DNA of 37,220 nucleotides from Vicinamibacterales bacterium (GTDB taxonomy: Bacteria; Acidobacteriota; Vicinamibacteria; Vicinamibacterales; JAMQPK01): positions 1-37,220 of the forward strand of contig JAMQPK010000120.1 of assembly GCA_023717525.1 (NCBI GenBank), given 5' to 3'. Under the pieces are notes generated by a model. That model was not told the DNA's origin, made no database searches, and worked only from the letters and a program-made list of their open reading frames with translations. The translations under genes were made by a program, and so were the position numbers. Numbering within the stretch: the stretch's first letter is position 1; each line of letters opens with the position of its first letter. Below, piece after piece: positions 1-7,250 of the stretch.

Positions 1-381
1 ATGAGACCACTCGCCTTGCTTGTCGGCGTGATCATCGCGGTCGTCGGCCTCGTTGGGATTGTCTACCCCGCGTTGCTCGTCGCTCTCTTCAGAAACTCCG
101 TGACGCCCCCCGCGCTCTACGGCGTCGCCGTCATCCGCGTCGTCATGGGGTCGGTGTTCATCCGTGTATCGCGAGTGGCGCGGGCCCCCAGGCTGCTTCG
201 CGCAATCGGCGCCATCGTTATCGTGGCCGGCGTTGCGACGCCGCTGTTGGGTGCCGACCGAGCACACGCCATGATGTCGTGGGGCGTCGCTCAGGGCCCT
301 GTGTTCATACGTCTGGTGGGTGGACTCGCGGTGCTTCTCGCTGCCGTGCTCATCCGCGCAATCGGCTTGCGATCCCGCTGA
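1..381 (+). CDS. Small hydrophobic membrane protein, function unknown
   Basis: This is a 126-residue protein made almost entirely of hydrophobic stretches. I see about four candidate transmembrane segments, near residues 4-30, 38-54, 66-84 and 97-122, separated by short Arg-containing loops. The ATG is the first base of the window, so the ribosome binding site cannot be seen and a longer upstream start cannot be excluded. The stop lies 32 bases before the next start on the same strand, so the two genes may be co-transcribed. I recognise no family motif. An integral inner-membrane protein is the most I can support. Confidence 0.6.
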   Translation: MRPLALLVGVIIAVVGLVGIVYPALLVALFRNSVTPPALYGVAVIRVVMGSVFIRVSRVARAPRLLRAIGAIVIVAGVATPLLGADRAHAMMSWGVAQGPVFIRLVGGLAVLLAAVLIRAIGLRSR

Positions 382-413
382 AAGGGTGTATGGTATCGCC
401 CGGAGGACAGTCT

Positions 414-1229
414 ATGAAACGGTTCGTGATACCCGCCTTTTCCTGCCTGAGTCTGATTGCGATTGCGCATCCGTCATACGCACAACTCGCGCCCTACAAC
501 GCGGCTGGCGTCACCTACGGGCACGTGCATGTGAGCACGGGCAACGCGGACGCCATGAAGAAGATGTGGGTCGAGCAGTTCGGCGCCGTGCTTTCCACCA
601 AAGGGACGTTTACCATCGCCAAGCTGCCGGGCATGATGGTCGCCTTCCGCGCCACCGCACCGACCAGCGGGACGGAAGGCGCGGCGATGGATCATTTCGG
701 TCTCAAAGTGCCGAGCCTGGCGCAGGCCATTTCGAAATGGAAAGCCGCCGGCTTCGAGGTGCAGCGAGAGTTCAAAGGCGGCGAGGGCTTTCCGAACGCG
801 TTTCTGATCGGGCCCGACGGGCTTCGGTTCGAGCTGCAGGAGGACACCACGTTGAAAGCGCCAGCTGCCGCGTATCATGTCCATTTCCGCGTGCCTGAGC
901 CGGAAAAGTTGCGCGACTGGTACGTCACGACGTTCGGGTTGACCGCCGGCAAGGTTGGCAACTTCCTGACGGCCGAGGCGCCGGGCGTGCGATTGATGTT
1001 TCAGACGGCACCGGCCGCACCGACGATTACCAGCACGCGTGGCACCACGGTCGATCACATCGGCTTTGAGGTCAAGAACCTGAAGGACTTCCGAGGCAGG
1101 CTGGAAGCGAGCGGCGTGAAGTTCGACACGCCCTATCAGGAAATCCCGGCAATCGGTTTGAACATTTCGTACCTGTTCGATCCGATGGGCACGTACATCG
1201 AGGTTACTGAGGGATACACGGGTTACTGA
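414..1229 (+). CDS. Secreted tandem VOC (glyoxalase/dioxygenase-fold) protein
   Basis: This 271-residue protein begins with a signal peptide (MKRFVIPAFSCLSLIAIAHPSYA) and continues with two vicinal-oxygen-chelate domains. The first covers about residues 35-150 (YGHVHVSTGN to RFELQED). The second covers about 157-268 (AYHVHFRVPE, DHIGFEV, to YIEVTEG). Each has the H...H...E spacing typical of this metal-binding fold. I chose the ATG at 414 because GGAGG at 402-406 precedes it and the signal peptide starts there; an in-frame opening further upstream has no such support. VOC proteins include glyoxalases, extradiol dioxygenases and resistance proteins, so the substrate is open. Export to the periplasm argues against a cytosolic glyoxalase I role. 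Confidence is high for the fold and low for the reaction. Confidence 0.85.
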   Translation: MKRFVIPAFSCLSLIAIAHPSYAQLAPYNAAGVTYGHVHVSTGNADAMKKMWVEQFGAVLSTKGTFTIAKLPGMMVAFRATAPTSGTEGAAMDHFGLKVPSLAQAISKWKAAGFEVQREFKGGEGFPNAFLIGPDGLRFELQEDTTLKAPAAAYHVHFRVPEPEKLRDWYVTTFGLTAGKVGNFLTAEAPGVRLMFQTAPAAPTITSTRGTTVDHIGFEVKNLKDFRGRLEASGVKFDTPYQEIPAIGLNISYLFDPMGTYIEVTEGYTGY

Positions 1230-1234
1230 CACTA

Positions 1235-1323
1235 TAGGTGGAAAGTGGACGGTAGAAGGTGGAAAGTAGGTTAAAAGTACTTCGTCACTTACCTTCTACT
1301 TTCCACCTTCCACTTTCCACCTA
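1235..1323. repeat. Imperfect inverted repeat made of GGTGGAAAGT-type units
   Basis: Five bases after the VOC stop codon lies a long palindromic tract. TAGGTGGAAAGTGG (1235-1248) is the exact reverse complement of 1310-1323. GAAGGTGGAAAGTAG (1255-1269) is the exact reverse complement of 1296-1310. The left arm is itself a direct repeat of GGTGGAAAGT. Folded RNA would give a long two-block hairpin with a loop of about 26 bases. No T-run follows, so it is not a standard intrinsic terminator. It fills most of the 118-base gap between the VOC and cupin genes. Confidence 0.85.
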
Positions 1324-1347
1324 CAGATCACACACCGAGGAGGTTAC

Positions 1348-1752
1348 ATGCGGCGAAGGGCTTCAACCGTCGTCTTCCTGATTTCCCTGCTCTGGATATC
1401 CTCCGTCGTTGCGCAGAGTCCAGGCGCGAAGCCGCTTGTCCTGAACCCGATTGCCGCGACGTCCGGCACGGGAGTCAGCAACGCGGCCTTGCTCGATCGC
1501 CCGGAGGTTCGCGTGCTACGCGTGGACGTGCAGCCCGGAGGGGTCCGCAACATCCACACGCACGACGACACGCTGTTCCATCTCTTCATCCCCGTTGCTG
1601 GCGGTGCGCAGTTCGAGCTGGAACCGGACAAGCCCGTCGATCTCGCGACCTGGCAGGCGCAGTTCATCAAGGGTGGCGTCAAGCACGGTTTCAAGAACAC
1701 GGGGACGACTACGACGACCGTCATCGAAGTGTTCGTGAAGAAACAACAGTGA
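1348..1752 (+). CDS. Secreted cupin-domain protein
   Basis: This 134-residue protein has an N-terminal signal peptide ending near VVAQ and a single small cupin barrel over about residues 45-130. The metal-site region NIHTHDDTLFHLFIPVAGGAQ resembles cupin motif 1, with two His near residues 70-72. KGGVKHGFKNTG supplies the His of motif 2. GAGGAGG at 1337-1343 is a strong ribosome binding site five bases from the ATG. Small secreted cupins of this size can be isomerases, dioxygenases or ligand-binding proteins. I cannot assign a substrate. It converges on the zinc-ribbon gene with one base between the stop codons. Confidence 0.82.
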   Translation: MRRRASTVVFLISLLWISSVVAQSPGAKPLVLNPIAATSGTGVSNAALLDRPEVRVLRVDVQPGGVRNIHTHDDTLFHLFIPVAGGAQFELEPDKPVDLATWQAQFIKGGVKHGFKNTGTTTTTVIEVFVKKQQ

Positions 1753-1753
1753 T

Positions 1754-2410
1754 CTAGGCGTCGCGAAGGGCGTGCAGCAGCTCGCGCAGGCGGCGCTGTT
1801 CTTCAATCATTTCCTCGCGCTCGACGCGGCGCACGCGATCCAGGCCGCCGTCGAGAATGAAGCTCGCGACCCCATGCAGTTCGCCGCGATCGAGAAACGT
1901 GCCATGGCCTTTGCACACATCGACAACGGCGCCAGAGAGCCGGCCAAAGTTGATGCGGTTCATCAGCTTCTTGCAGCGAGGGCATGGCCGGTAGTGAACA
2001 TGTTCCCGAGCCTTGGGCAGGGTACTGTCGGCGGGCACAGCTGCAGGCCGATGGCTCAGGATGCTCGCCTGACTCTCGCGATCGTTGCATAGCCGTTCGA
2101 ACGCCGAAGCCTCCAGCCACGTGCCGTCGCAGGTGTCGCACTCGAGTAGATCGGTCGCGCCCACCTTCACCCATCGCATGCGTCCGTTGCAGGCCGGACA
2201 TGGCGTCGTCTGGCCATCCACGACTTCCGTGCGGCTGCGCGCTGTCCCGCAGTGCGGGCAGAACGCCGCTCCTTGAAACAGCAGCTTGAAACAGAGCGGA
2301 CAACTGACCTGTGCCAGCACGGCGCGGCAATAGCCGCAGCGCGCCGAGGCGGCGGCCGCCGGCGCCCCACAGCTCGGGCATCGCAGGGTTTCGGCCGGAA
2401 TTTCACTCAA
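1754..2410 (-). CDS. Multi-zinc-ribbon protein (TFIIB-type zinc finger family)
   Basis: This 218-residue protein contains four zinc-ribbon sites: C11/C14 with C25/C28; C37/C40 with C51/C54; C71/C74 with C91/C94; and C143/C146 with C166/H169. The third and fourth match the bacterial zf-TFIIB-like family in which CP.C......C..C.G.WL.. and CP.C......C..HG.FLDRGEL recur. The C-terminal 30 residues are charged and helical. There is no signal peptide. The start is TTG, supported by GGAG on the minus strand at 2419-2422; no in-frame ATG precedes the cysteine motifs. It is divergent, 50 bases apart, from an SPFH-domain gene. SPFH proteins of this type often carry a C-terminal zinc ribbon, so a functional link is plausible. 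The exact role is unknown. Confidence 0.82.
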   Translation of the reverse strand: MSEIPAETLRCPSCGAPAAAASARCGYCRAVLAQVSCPLCFKLLFQGAAFCPHCGTARSRTEVVDGQTTPCPACNGRMRWVKVGATDLLECDTCDGTWLEASAFERLCNDRESQASILSHRPAAVPADSTLPKAREHVHYRPCPRCKKLMNRINFGRLSGAVVDVCKGHGTFLDRGELHGVASFILDGGLDRVRRVEREEMIEEQRRLRELLHALRDA

Positions 2411-2460
2411 GTGGTTGGCTCCATCGGCCGATACGACGGGTAGCAGGGAGGAACGTGTCG

Positions 2461-3459
2461 ATGGGTGTCATGAATCTGATCAAGGGAGAACTCCTCGAGA
2501 TCGTCGACTGGACAGACGAGTCGAGAGATACGCTGACGCATCGTTTCCCGGATCACGACAAGGCGATCAAGAACGGCGCGCAGCTGATTGTACGCGAGTC
2601 GCAGCGCGCGCAATTCGTCTATCTGGGCGAGTTCGGAGACACATTCGGGCCCGGACGGCACACGCTGACGACCGACAACATCCCGGTCCTCACCCGTCTG
2701 CGATCGTGGAAGTACGGCTTGGATTCGCCGTTCAAGGCGGATATCTATTTTCTCAATACCCGCCTTTTTACGGGCAACAAGTGGGGAACGACCAATCCCG
2801 TCATGATGCGGGACGCCGACCTGGGCGTCGTCCGGGCGCGCGCCTTTGGCACCTACGATTTCCGGATTGTCGATCCGAAGCTGTTCCTGAAGGAAGTTGC
2901 CGGATCCGATGGAGACTTCACCCTCGATGAATTTCTCGAGACGATGAAGTCGAGGATTGTCAGCGTGTTCGGCAGCGCCCTCGCGTCGGCGAATATTCCG
3001 GTGCTCGACGTGGCCAGCCGGTATGCGGAGCTCGGCGAGGCGCTGCTGCCGCTCGTGAATTCCTCGGTCGTGAGCAAGTACGGCGTGCAGCTCGCCAGCT
3101 TCATCGTTGAAAACGTTTCCGTCCCGTCTGAAGTCGAACAGGCGATCGACAAGCGGTCCAGCATGGCTGCGGTCGGCAACTTGAACGACTACGTAAAGTT
3201 CCAGATGGCGCAGGGGATGGAGAAAGGGAGCAGCTCGGCAGGCGTGGCCGCCGAACTGGCGGTTGGCCTGTCGATCGCCCAGCAGATCATGCAGGCCGGC
3301 GGGCCAGACCTCATCTCTCCTGCCGACGCGGCGCGCGCGCTCGGAGTGCCCGAGTCCGACGTGGTCGCCGTGATCGAATCCGGCGAGATGGTGGCGAAGA
3401 AGATCGGCACGTCGTATCGGATCAAGCGATCGGACTTCCAGAACTACCTGAGCCGGTAG
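2461..3459 (+). CDS. SPFH-domain (virion-core/YdjI-like) protein with C-terminal DNA-binding-type helix-turn-helix
   Basis: This 332-residue cytosolic protein opens with GVMNLIKGELLEIVDWTDES, the signature start of the YdjI-like SPFH family. Strand-rich SPFH sequence follows to about residue 225 (RESQRAQFVYLGEFGDTFGPGRHTL is recognisable). A helical segment covers about 225-280. Residues 281-332 (DLISPADAARALGVPESDVV to IKRSDFQNYLSR) read as an excisionase/MerR-like helix-turn-helix. Family members usually end in a zinc ribbon instead. In Bacillus, YdjI recruits a PspA paralogue to membranes under stress. The ATG at 2461 has GGGAGG at 2446-2451. The gene pairs divergently with a zinc-ribbon gene. 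The helix-turn-helix may bind DNA or a protein partner; I cannot tell which. Confidence 0.82.
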   Translation: MGVMNLIKGELLEIVDWTDESRDTLTHRFPDHDKAIKNGAQLIVRESQRAQFVYLGEFGDTFGPGRHTLTTDNIPVLTRLRSWKYGLDSPFKADIYFLNTRLFTGNKWGTTNPVMMRDADLGVVRARAFGTYDFRIVDPKLFLKEVAGSDGDFTLDEFLETMKSRIVSVFGSALASANIPVLDVASRYAELGEALLPLVNSSVVSKYGVQLASFIVENVSVPSEVEQAIDKRSSMAAVGNLNDYVKFQMAQGMEKGSSSAGVAAELAVGLSIAQQIMQAGGPDLISPADAARALGVPESDVVAVIESGEMVAKKIGTSYRIKRSDFQNYLSR

Positions 3460-3470
3460 CCTGACGAAAT

Positions 3471-4274
3471 CTACTTCCGGCTGCTCACGCGCAGGCGCTG
3501 AATCTGGCTCGTCGCGTCCTCAATCTGCAGCTCCAGAATTCGCTTGCCGAACAGCGCCGTCGATTTCGCCGGGTTGCCGACGTGTCCCTGCCCGTCGCCG
3601 GCCTTTCCCGGCCCCATCTTGTCAAAACGGAGCATCGACGGATTCAGGTACATCAGGCTCGATGTATCGTGCGTACCGGCGTGCGAGCCGACGTCGTCCG
3701 CGCTGACGCCCTGGCTGACGACGTAGTCGTCGCCGCGTCCCGGATAGTAATCGGTCAGGTGGTGCACACGCACTTTGGTGGCGGCCCACTCCTTGTTCAG
3801 CGCTTCCGCCACGATCTTCTGGCCTGCCTGATTTCCTCCGCTGTCGCCCATCAGCGCAATGTCGGTAAAGCCATGCTGCCGGAAACTGCGGGCCGCGTAC
3901 TCGAGCACCTTCGCAAACACGTCCTGCGGCGTTGTAATCGTCCCGGCGAAGCGCATATGGCCCGTCGGCGGATTCACATCGCCTTCAGGCACGTAAGCCA
4001 CGACCGGTGCCACAAGGGCGTTGCCCAGACGCCTGGCGACTTCGCCCGCTTTGTATTTCACGAGGTAGTTGTGCTTTCCGAGCACCATGTGCGGCCCGTT
4101 CTGTTCGGTGCCGCCCGTCGGGATGATGACGGTGGTCTTGCCCGCGGCAATGGCGTCGCGCACTTCGACCCACGTCATGTCCTCGAGGAACACCGTATCG
4201 AGGGCCTGGGCAAACGCAGGAATCGGGCCGGCAGCACACGCAAGGGCGACCAGCGACGCGAGAGCAAAGCGCAT
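3471..4274 (-). CDS. Secreted creatininase-family hydrolase with altered metal ligands
   Basis: This 267-residue protein has a signal peptide ending near PAFAQA (residue 24) and a creatininase fold. The family signature G-S-T-E-Q-H-G-P-H appears as GGTEQNGPHMVLGKHN (about residues 54-69). The usual NGHGGN/NGHYEN appears as GDSGGN (143-148), and HAGE.ETS appears as HAGTHDTS. Compared with creatininase, ligand positions have changed His to Asn59, Asp to His68, His to Asp144 and Glu to His. AGGAGG (minus strand, 4280-4285) fixes the start at 4274. The family hydrolyses cyclic amides or related C-N bonds, and includes MftE-type peptidases. Substrate and metal here are unknown. It is divergent from the acetyltransferase gene by 44 bases. 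Confidence 0.82.
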   Translation of the reverse strand: MRFALASLVALACAAGPIPAFAQALDTVFLEDMTWVEVRDAIAAGKTTVIIPTGGTEQNGPHMVLGKHNYLVKYKAGEVARRLGNALVAPVVAYVPEGDVNPPTGHMRFAGTITTPQDVFAKVLEYAARSFRQHGFTDIALMGDSGGNQAGQKIVAEALNKEWAATKVRVHHLTDYYPGRGDDYVVSQGVSADDVGSHAGTHDTSSLMYLNPSMLRFDKMGPGKAGDGQGHVGNPAKSTALFGKRILELQIEDATSQIQRLRVSSRK

Positions 4275-4305
4275 CACAACCTCCTGTTTGGGGCATTCTA
4301 GCGGG

Positions 4306-4311
4306 TATACT
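4306..4311 (+). promoter_or_regulatory. Candidate -10 element for a leaderless acetyltransferase mRNA
   Basis: TATACT lies seven bases before the ATG at 4319, and no Shine-Dalgarno sequence precedes that ATG. A start site at the usual distance from the -10 would fall on or next to the start codon. No convincing -35 element is visible, so this remains a candidate. Confidence 0.35.
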
Positions 4312-4318
4312 CCGCGGC

Positions 4319-4957
4319 ATGAAAGGGCGCGCCATCGATCTGAAACGCTGGAAACGGCGCGAGCACTTCCTTCTGTATCGCCGCTACGCTCAGCCATTTT
4401 TCAGCGTGTGCGTCGAGGTCGATGTGACGCGCGCATGGGACAGGTGCCACGCGCCGGGCGGCGCATCGTTCTTCCTGGCGTCGCTTCACCGGATGCTGAA
4501 AGCGGCCAACGCGACAGAGGCCTTCAGGCTTCGCATTCGGAAGCGCGGGGTGTGGCTGCACGAGCGCGTGGCGGTCGGGACGCCGATTTCCCGGGATGAC
4601 GGGACGTTTGCATTTGCCCGGTTTGAATTCGTTGAGCAATTCGATCGCTTCTCGGCCCGCGGCGAGAGCGCCATGGCCAGGAGCCGGATGCGCAAGACAC
4701 TGGCCCTCGAGAACGCCGCAGCGGACGACATCGTCTATCACTCGACCCTGCCGTGGCTTCGCTTCACGTCGCTCACCAACGCGCTTCCCGGCGGAGACGA
4801 ATCGATCCCGCGCATCGTGTTTGGCAAGTGCACTCAGGAAGGCGGCGCCAAGACGAAGATGCCCATCGGCGTCGAGGTTCATCACGCGCTCGTCGATGGC
4901 GTGGATGTGGCAAGGTTCATCGAGCGCTTCCAGGTCGAACTCAATTCCTTCGAGTGA
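4319..4957 (+). CDS. CatA-like O-acetyltransferase (chloramphenicol acetyltransferase fold)
   Basis: This 212-residue protein matches the length of the CAT family. It opens with RAIDLKRWKRREHFLLYRRYAQPFFSVCVEVD, closely resembling the CAT N-terminus. Near the C-terminus is HHALVDG (188-194), the family motif HHxxxDG, with H189 as the expected general base and D193 as its structural partner. There is no signal peptide, so it acts in the cytosol on a soluble hydroxyl acceptor using acetyl-CoA. Chromosomal members of this clade are generally annotated as CatA-like enzymes of unknown acceptor, and drug resistance cannot be inferred. The stop is ten bases from the next start, so it probably shares a transcript with the metallo-beta-lactamase-fold gene. 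Confidence 0.85.
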   Translation: MKGRAIDLKRWKRREHFLLYRRYAQPFFSVCVEVDVTRAWDRCHAPGGASFFLASLHRMLKAANATEAFRLRIRKRGVWLHERVAVGTPISRDDGTFAFARFEFVEQFDRFSARGESAMARSRMRKTLALENAAADDIVYHSTLPWLRFTSLTNALPGGDESIPRIVFGKCTQEGGAKTKMPIGVEVHHALVDGVDVARFIERFQVELNSFE

Positions 4958-4967
4958 GACAACGATC

Positions 4968-6023
4968 ATGAAGAGAGCCATCCTGTTCGCTCTGATCCTC
5001 GGCGTCGTGAACGCCGGTGCGCAATCTCGAAATACGAGCCAGGTGCTGAGCATCTATCTGGTTGACGTCGAGGGAGGCAACGCCACGCTGTTCGTCTCGC
5101 CGTCTGGGGAATCGGTCCTGATCGACACTGGGAATGTGGCTCCAGGGGCCGCTCGCGACGCGGAACGGATCATGGCCGCCGCAAAGGATGCCGGCATCAG
5201 TCAGATCAACACCCTGATCACCACCCACTGGCACAACGATCACTTCGGCGGCATGGCGGAGTTGGCCAACCGCCTTCCGATTCGGCATTTCGTGGATCAT
5301 GGGCCGAACGTTCAGCCGGCTGCCGCACCTGACGAGTTCTTGCAGAAGGTGTATCCCACGTTGTACGGGAAGAGCACTCACACAGTGGTGAAGCCGGGTG
5401 ACAGGATTCCAATCGCCGGGCTCGAGTGGCGCATCGTCAGCGCAGGAGGCCAGACCATCAAGACACGGTTGCCTGGAGCGCAACAGGCGAACCCGTTTTG
5501 CGGCGGCTTCAAGCCGCACACGGTGAACCCCGTGTCGGGTCTTCCTGTCGGGAATACGGAGGATGAGCAGTCGGTCGGGTCGCACGTCACGTTTGGCCGA
5601 TTTCGCGCCGTGCATCTTGGAGATCTCACCTGGAACAAGGAATTCGAGCTGATGTGTCCGGAGAATCGCCTTGGGACCGCCGATCTGTTCGTCGCGTCAC
5701 GTCATGGCCAGCCGAGTTCGAACTCCGAGCTGCTCGTGCACGCCATTCGGCCCCGCGTTGCCATCGTGAACAACGCCGCACGGAAGGGCGGGCAGGGCGA
5801 CGCCATGCGGGTGCTTTACACGTCCCCGGGACTTGAAGGCATCTGGCAGGCCCACTACTCCCTTCTTGGAGGGCGGGAGTATGCTGTTCCAGGAATCTTC
5901 ATCGCCAACGAGAGCGAAGAGACGCCGCACGACGGCGAAGCCCACTGGATCAAGGTTCTCGCGCGCGCCGATGGAACATTCACCGTCACCAACAGCCGCA
6001 ACGGTTTCAGCAGGAGTTACTGA
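4968..6023 (+). CDS. Secreted metallo-beta-lactamase-fold hydrolase (ComEC-domain-like)
   Basis: This 351-residue protein has a signal peptide (MKRAILFALILGVVNAGAQS) and an MBL fold. The zinc motif is TTHWHNDHFGG with H87, H89, D91 and H92. LIDTGN (51-56) is the preceding strand and turn. VHLGDLTWNKE supplies the later metal Asp region. IYLVDVEGGNATLF resembles the opening of the ComEC/Rec2-type MBL group, which is often exported in these bacteria. I chose the ATG at 4968 because it starts the signal peptide; the reading frame stays open upstream inside the acetyltransferase gene without support. Its stop codon overlaps the next ATG by one base (TGATG), implying translational coupling with the LPMO-like gene. 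Substrate unknown. Confidence 0.85.
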   Translation: MKRAILFALILGVVNAGAQSRNTSQVLSIYLVDVEGGNATLFVSPSGESVLIDTGNVAPGAARDAERIMAAAKDAGISQINTLITTHWHNDHFGGMAELANRLPIRHFVDHGPNVQPAAAPDEFLQKVYPTLYGKSTHTVVKPGDRIPIAGLEWRIVSAGGQTIKTRLPGAQQANPFCGGFKPHTVNPVSGLPVGNTEDEQSVGSHVTFGRFRAVHLGDLTWNKEFELMCPENRLGTADLFVASRHGQPSSNSELLVHAIRPRVAIVNNAARKGGQGDAMRVLYTSPGLEGIWQAHYSLLGGREYAVPGIFIANESEETPHDGEAHWIKVLARADGTFTVTNSRNGFSRSY

Positions 6024-6628
6024 TGCGATTCTTTTCCGCCCTCGTCGCGCTCGTCGTCGCTGTCCCGGTGGTCGGGGACGCCCATTTCAAGCTGCTCGAG
6101 CCTGCCTCGTGGATCGTCTCTAATGACCGCGGCGATCCTCAGAAGGCGGGGCCGTGCGGAGGAGACGCGAAGGATCCCGGCACGCCAACCAACGTCGTCG
6201 GCAAGGCGGTGGGCGGCCAGATGCTCCGCTTGAAGGTGCAGGAAACCGTCTACCATCCCGGCCACTATCGAGTGGCGCTCGCGGTGAATTCGCGAGACGA
6301 GCTGCCGGCTGACCCGGTCACGACAACCAGGGAGACAGAGAAGGGGCCACAGTCGATCTGGGCCGTGATTCAGAGCCCGCCGCAGAAGCCTGTGCTCGTC
6401 GACGGCTTGTTCCAGCATTACACGCGGCCGGCGCAGCCGCAGATTTACGAAGCCGACGTTCAGCTTCCGAACGTCAGCTGCCGGAAATGCACGTTGCAGA
6501 TCGTGCAGTGGATGGCGCAGCACGGATACAACAATCCCGGTGGCTACACCTACCACCACTGCGCTGATGTGCAGATCACTGCGGATCCTTCGAAGCCGCT
6601 CGATACGGGGTGGCCAGAAAGCCGCTGA
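6023..6628 (+). CDS. LPMO-like secreted protein (polysaccharide monooxygenase-like)
   Basis: This 201-residue protein has a signal peptide whose predicted cleavage after GDA (residue 20) exposes H21 as the mature N-terminus, as required for the copper histidine brace of lytic polysaccharide monooxygenases. H78 or H81 (YHPGHYRVAL) is the candidate second brace histidine. C153/C156 with TLQIVQW and the closing YHHCADVQI are like the C..C.LQ..W...CADI core seen in several LPMO families. The mature length of about 181 residues suits a single catalytic module with no carbohydrate-binding domain. It resembles the SCE4755-type LPMO-like proteins of myxobacteria and acidobacteria. Activity and substrate are not proven by sequence. 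It is translationally coupled to the MBL-fold gene; CAGGAG at 6011-6016 is its ribosome binding site. Confidence 0.75.
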   Translation: MRFFSALVALVVAVPVVGDAHFKLLEPASWIVSNDRGDPQKAGPCGGDAKDPGTPTNVVGKAVGGQMLRLKVQETVYHPGHYRVALAVNSRDELPADPVTTTRETEKGPQSIWAVIQSPPQKPVLVDGLFQHYTRPAQPQIYEADVQLPNVSCRKCTLQIVQWMAQHGYNNPGGYTYHHCADVQITADPSKPLDTGWPESR

Positions 6629-6638
6629 GCTTGCCGAT

Positions 6639-7046
6639 CTAGGCCGCTGCCGGTGTGATGATTTGCTCGAGCCGGTTCACGACTTCCTGGAAACCGAGCC
6701 GTTTGTAGAGCAGAAACGCGCCGTGACGTCGAATGATCGCCCTTTCGGTCGAGGCGACTTCGTCCGCGCCGGTGAGAATGACGACCGGAATATTGCTGTA
6801 CCGCTCTTCCAGCCGCATTTGTTCGAGCACTTCCAGCCCCGAACGATGGTGAGCCAGATAGAGGTCCAGAATGACGGCGTCGATCGGCGTCGTCTTCAGA
6901 CGCTTCAGCGCCGTGTCAGGATCGGGCGCCTGGACGACGTTGCATCCGGCGCGGCCAAAAAACTTCTCGAGAATGCATCGCGTCGTCAGCGCGTCCTCGA
7001 CGACGAGAACGGTGCGCCGCCAGCTGTCTCCCAGGAGGATGGTCAT
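6639..7046 (-). CDS. Stand-alone response-regulator receiver protein
   Basis: This 135-residue protein is a single CheY-like receiver domain. The acidic pair is E17/D18 (VLVVEDA), the phosphoacceptor is D61 (AVILDLYL), the switch Thr is T92 (VVILTGADE) and the conserved Lys is K115. K115 is followed by Arg rather than the usual Pro. There is no output domain, so it would signal through protein contacts. I chose the ATG at 7046; a TTG 45 bases further upstream also keeps the frame open, and neither has a clear Shine-Dalgarno sequence. It converges on the LPMO-like gene with ten bases between. No histidine kinase is in the window, so its partner lies elsewhere. Confidence 0.85.
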   Translation of the reverse strand: MTILLGDSWRRTVLVVEDALTTRCILEKFFGRAGCNVVQAPDPDTALKRLKTTPIDAVILDLYLAHHRSGLEVLEQMRLEERYSNIPVVILTGADEVASTERAIIRRHGAFLLYKRLGFQEVVNRLEQIITPAAA

Positions 7047-7108
7047 GCGGAGACATACACAACATCGATACCAACCAGGCAGATGCGACAAGTCCCATTG
7101 TTACAGCA

Positions 7109-7182
7109 CTTACAAGCGTGTTCAGAAATGGTAGCCGTGCTGGACATTACAGCCGTGGCATGGCTTGCTGCACGCTTGTAAG
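7109..7182. repeat. 12-bp perfect inverted repeat in the 204-base intergenic region
   Basis: CTTACAAGCGTG (7109-7120) and CACGCTTGTAAG (7171-7182) are exact reverse complements separated by 50 bases. The spacer contains AGCCGTG twice. It lies between the divergently transcribed receiver gene and the VWA gene, upstream of the palindromic operator at 7210-7223. It could be a pair of protein-binding sites or an RNA hairpin; nothing in the sequence decides. I saw no further gene in 7047-7250. Confidence 0.6.
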
Positions 7183-7209
7183 CATTGTTTCCCCCTTCTC
7201 TTACCCTTC

Positions 7210-7223
7210 CTTTACCGTTAAAG
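7210..7223. promoter_or_regulatory. Candidate operator, CTTTACCGTTAAAG
   Basis: This 14-base palindrome differs from CTTTACCGGTAAAG at a single base and lies 27 bases before the ATG of the VWA gene. The same motif precedes the TonB receptor gene and the minus-strand six-gene operon. The CG at its centre is usual for LacI-family operators. The regulator is not in this window. Confidence 0.65.
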
Positions 7224-7250
7224 TAATCGCCAACCAAAGGAGTACGTCGA

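Noticed and set aside
4319-4957. Calling the CatA-like gene a chloramphenicol resistance gene
   Set aside because: The fold and HHxxxDG motif fit, but chromosomal members of this group act on unknown acceptors and there is no mobile element or resistance context.
4596-4967. Upstream extension of the MBL-fold protein
   Set aside because: This is an alternative frame of the acetyltransferase gene; a good signal peptide starts at 4968.
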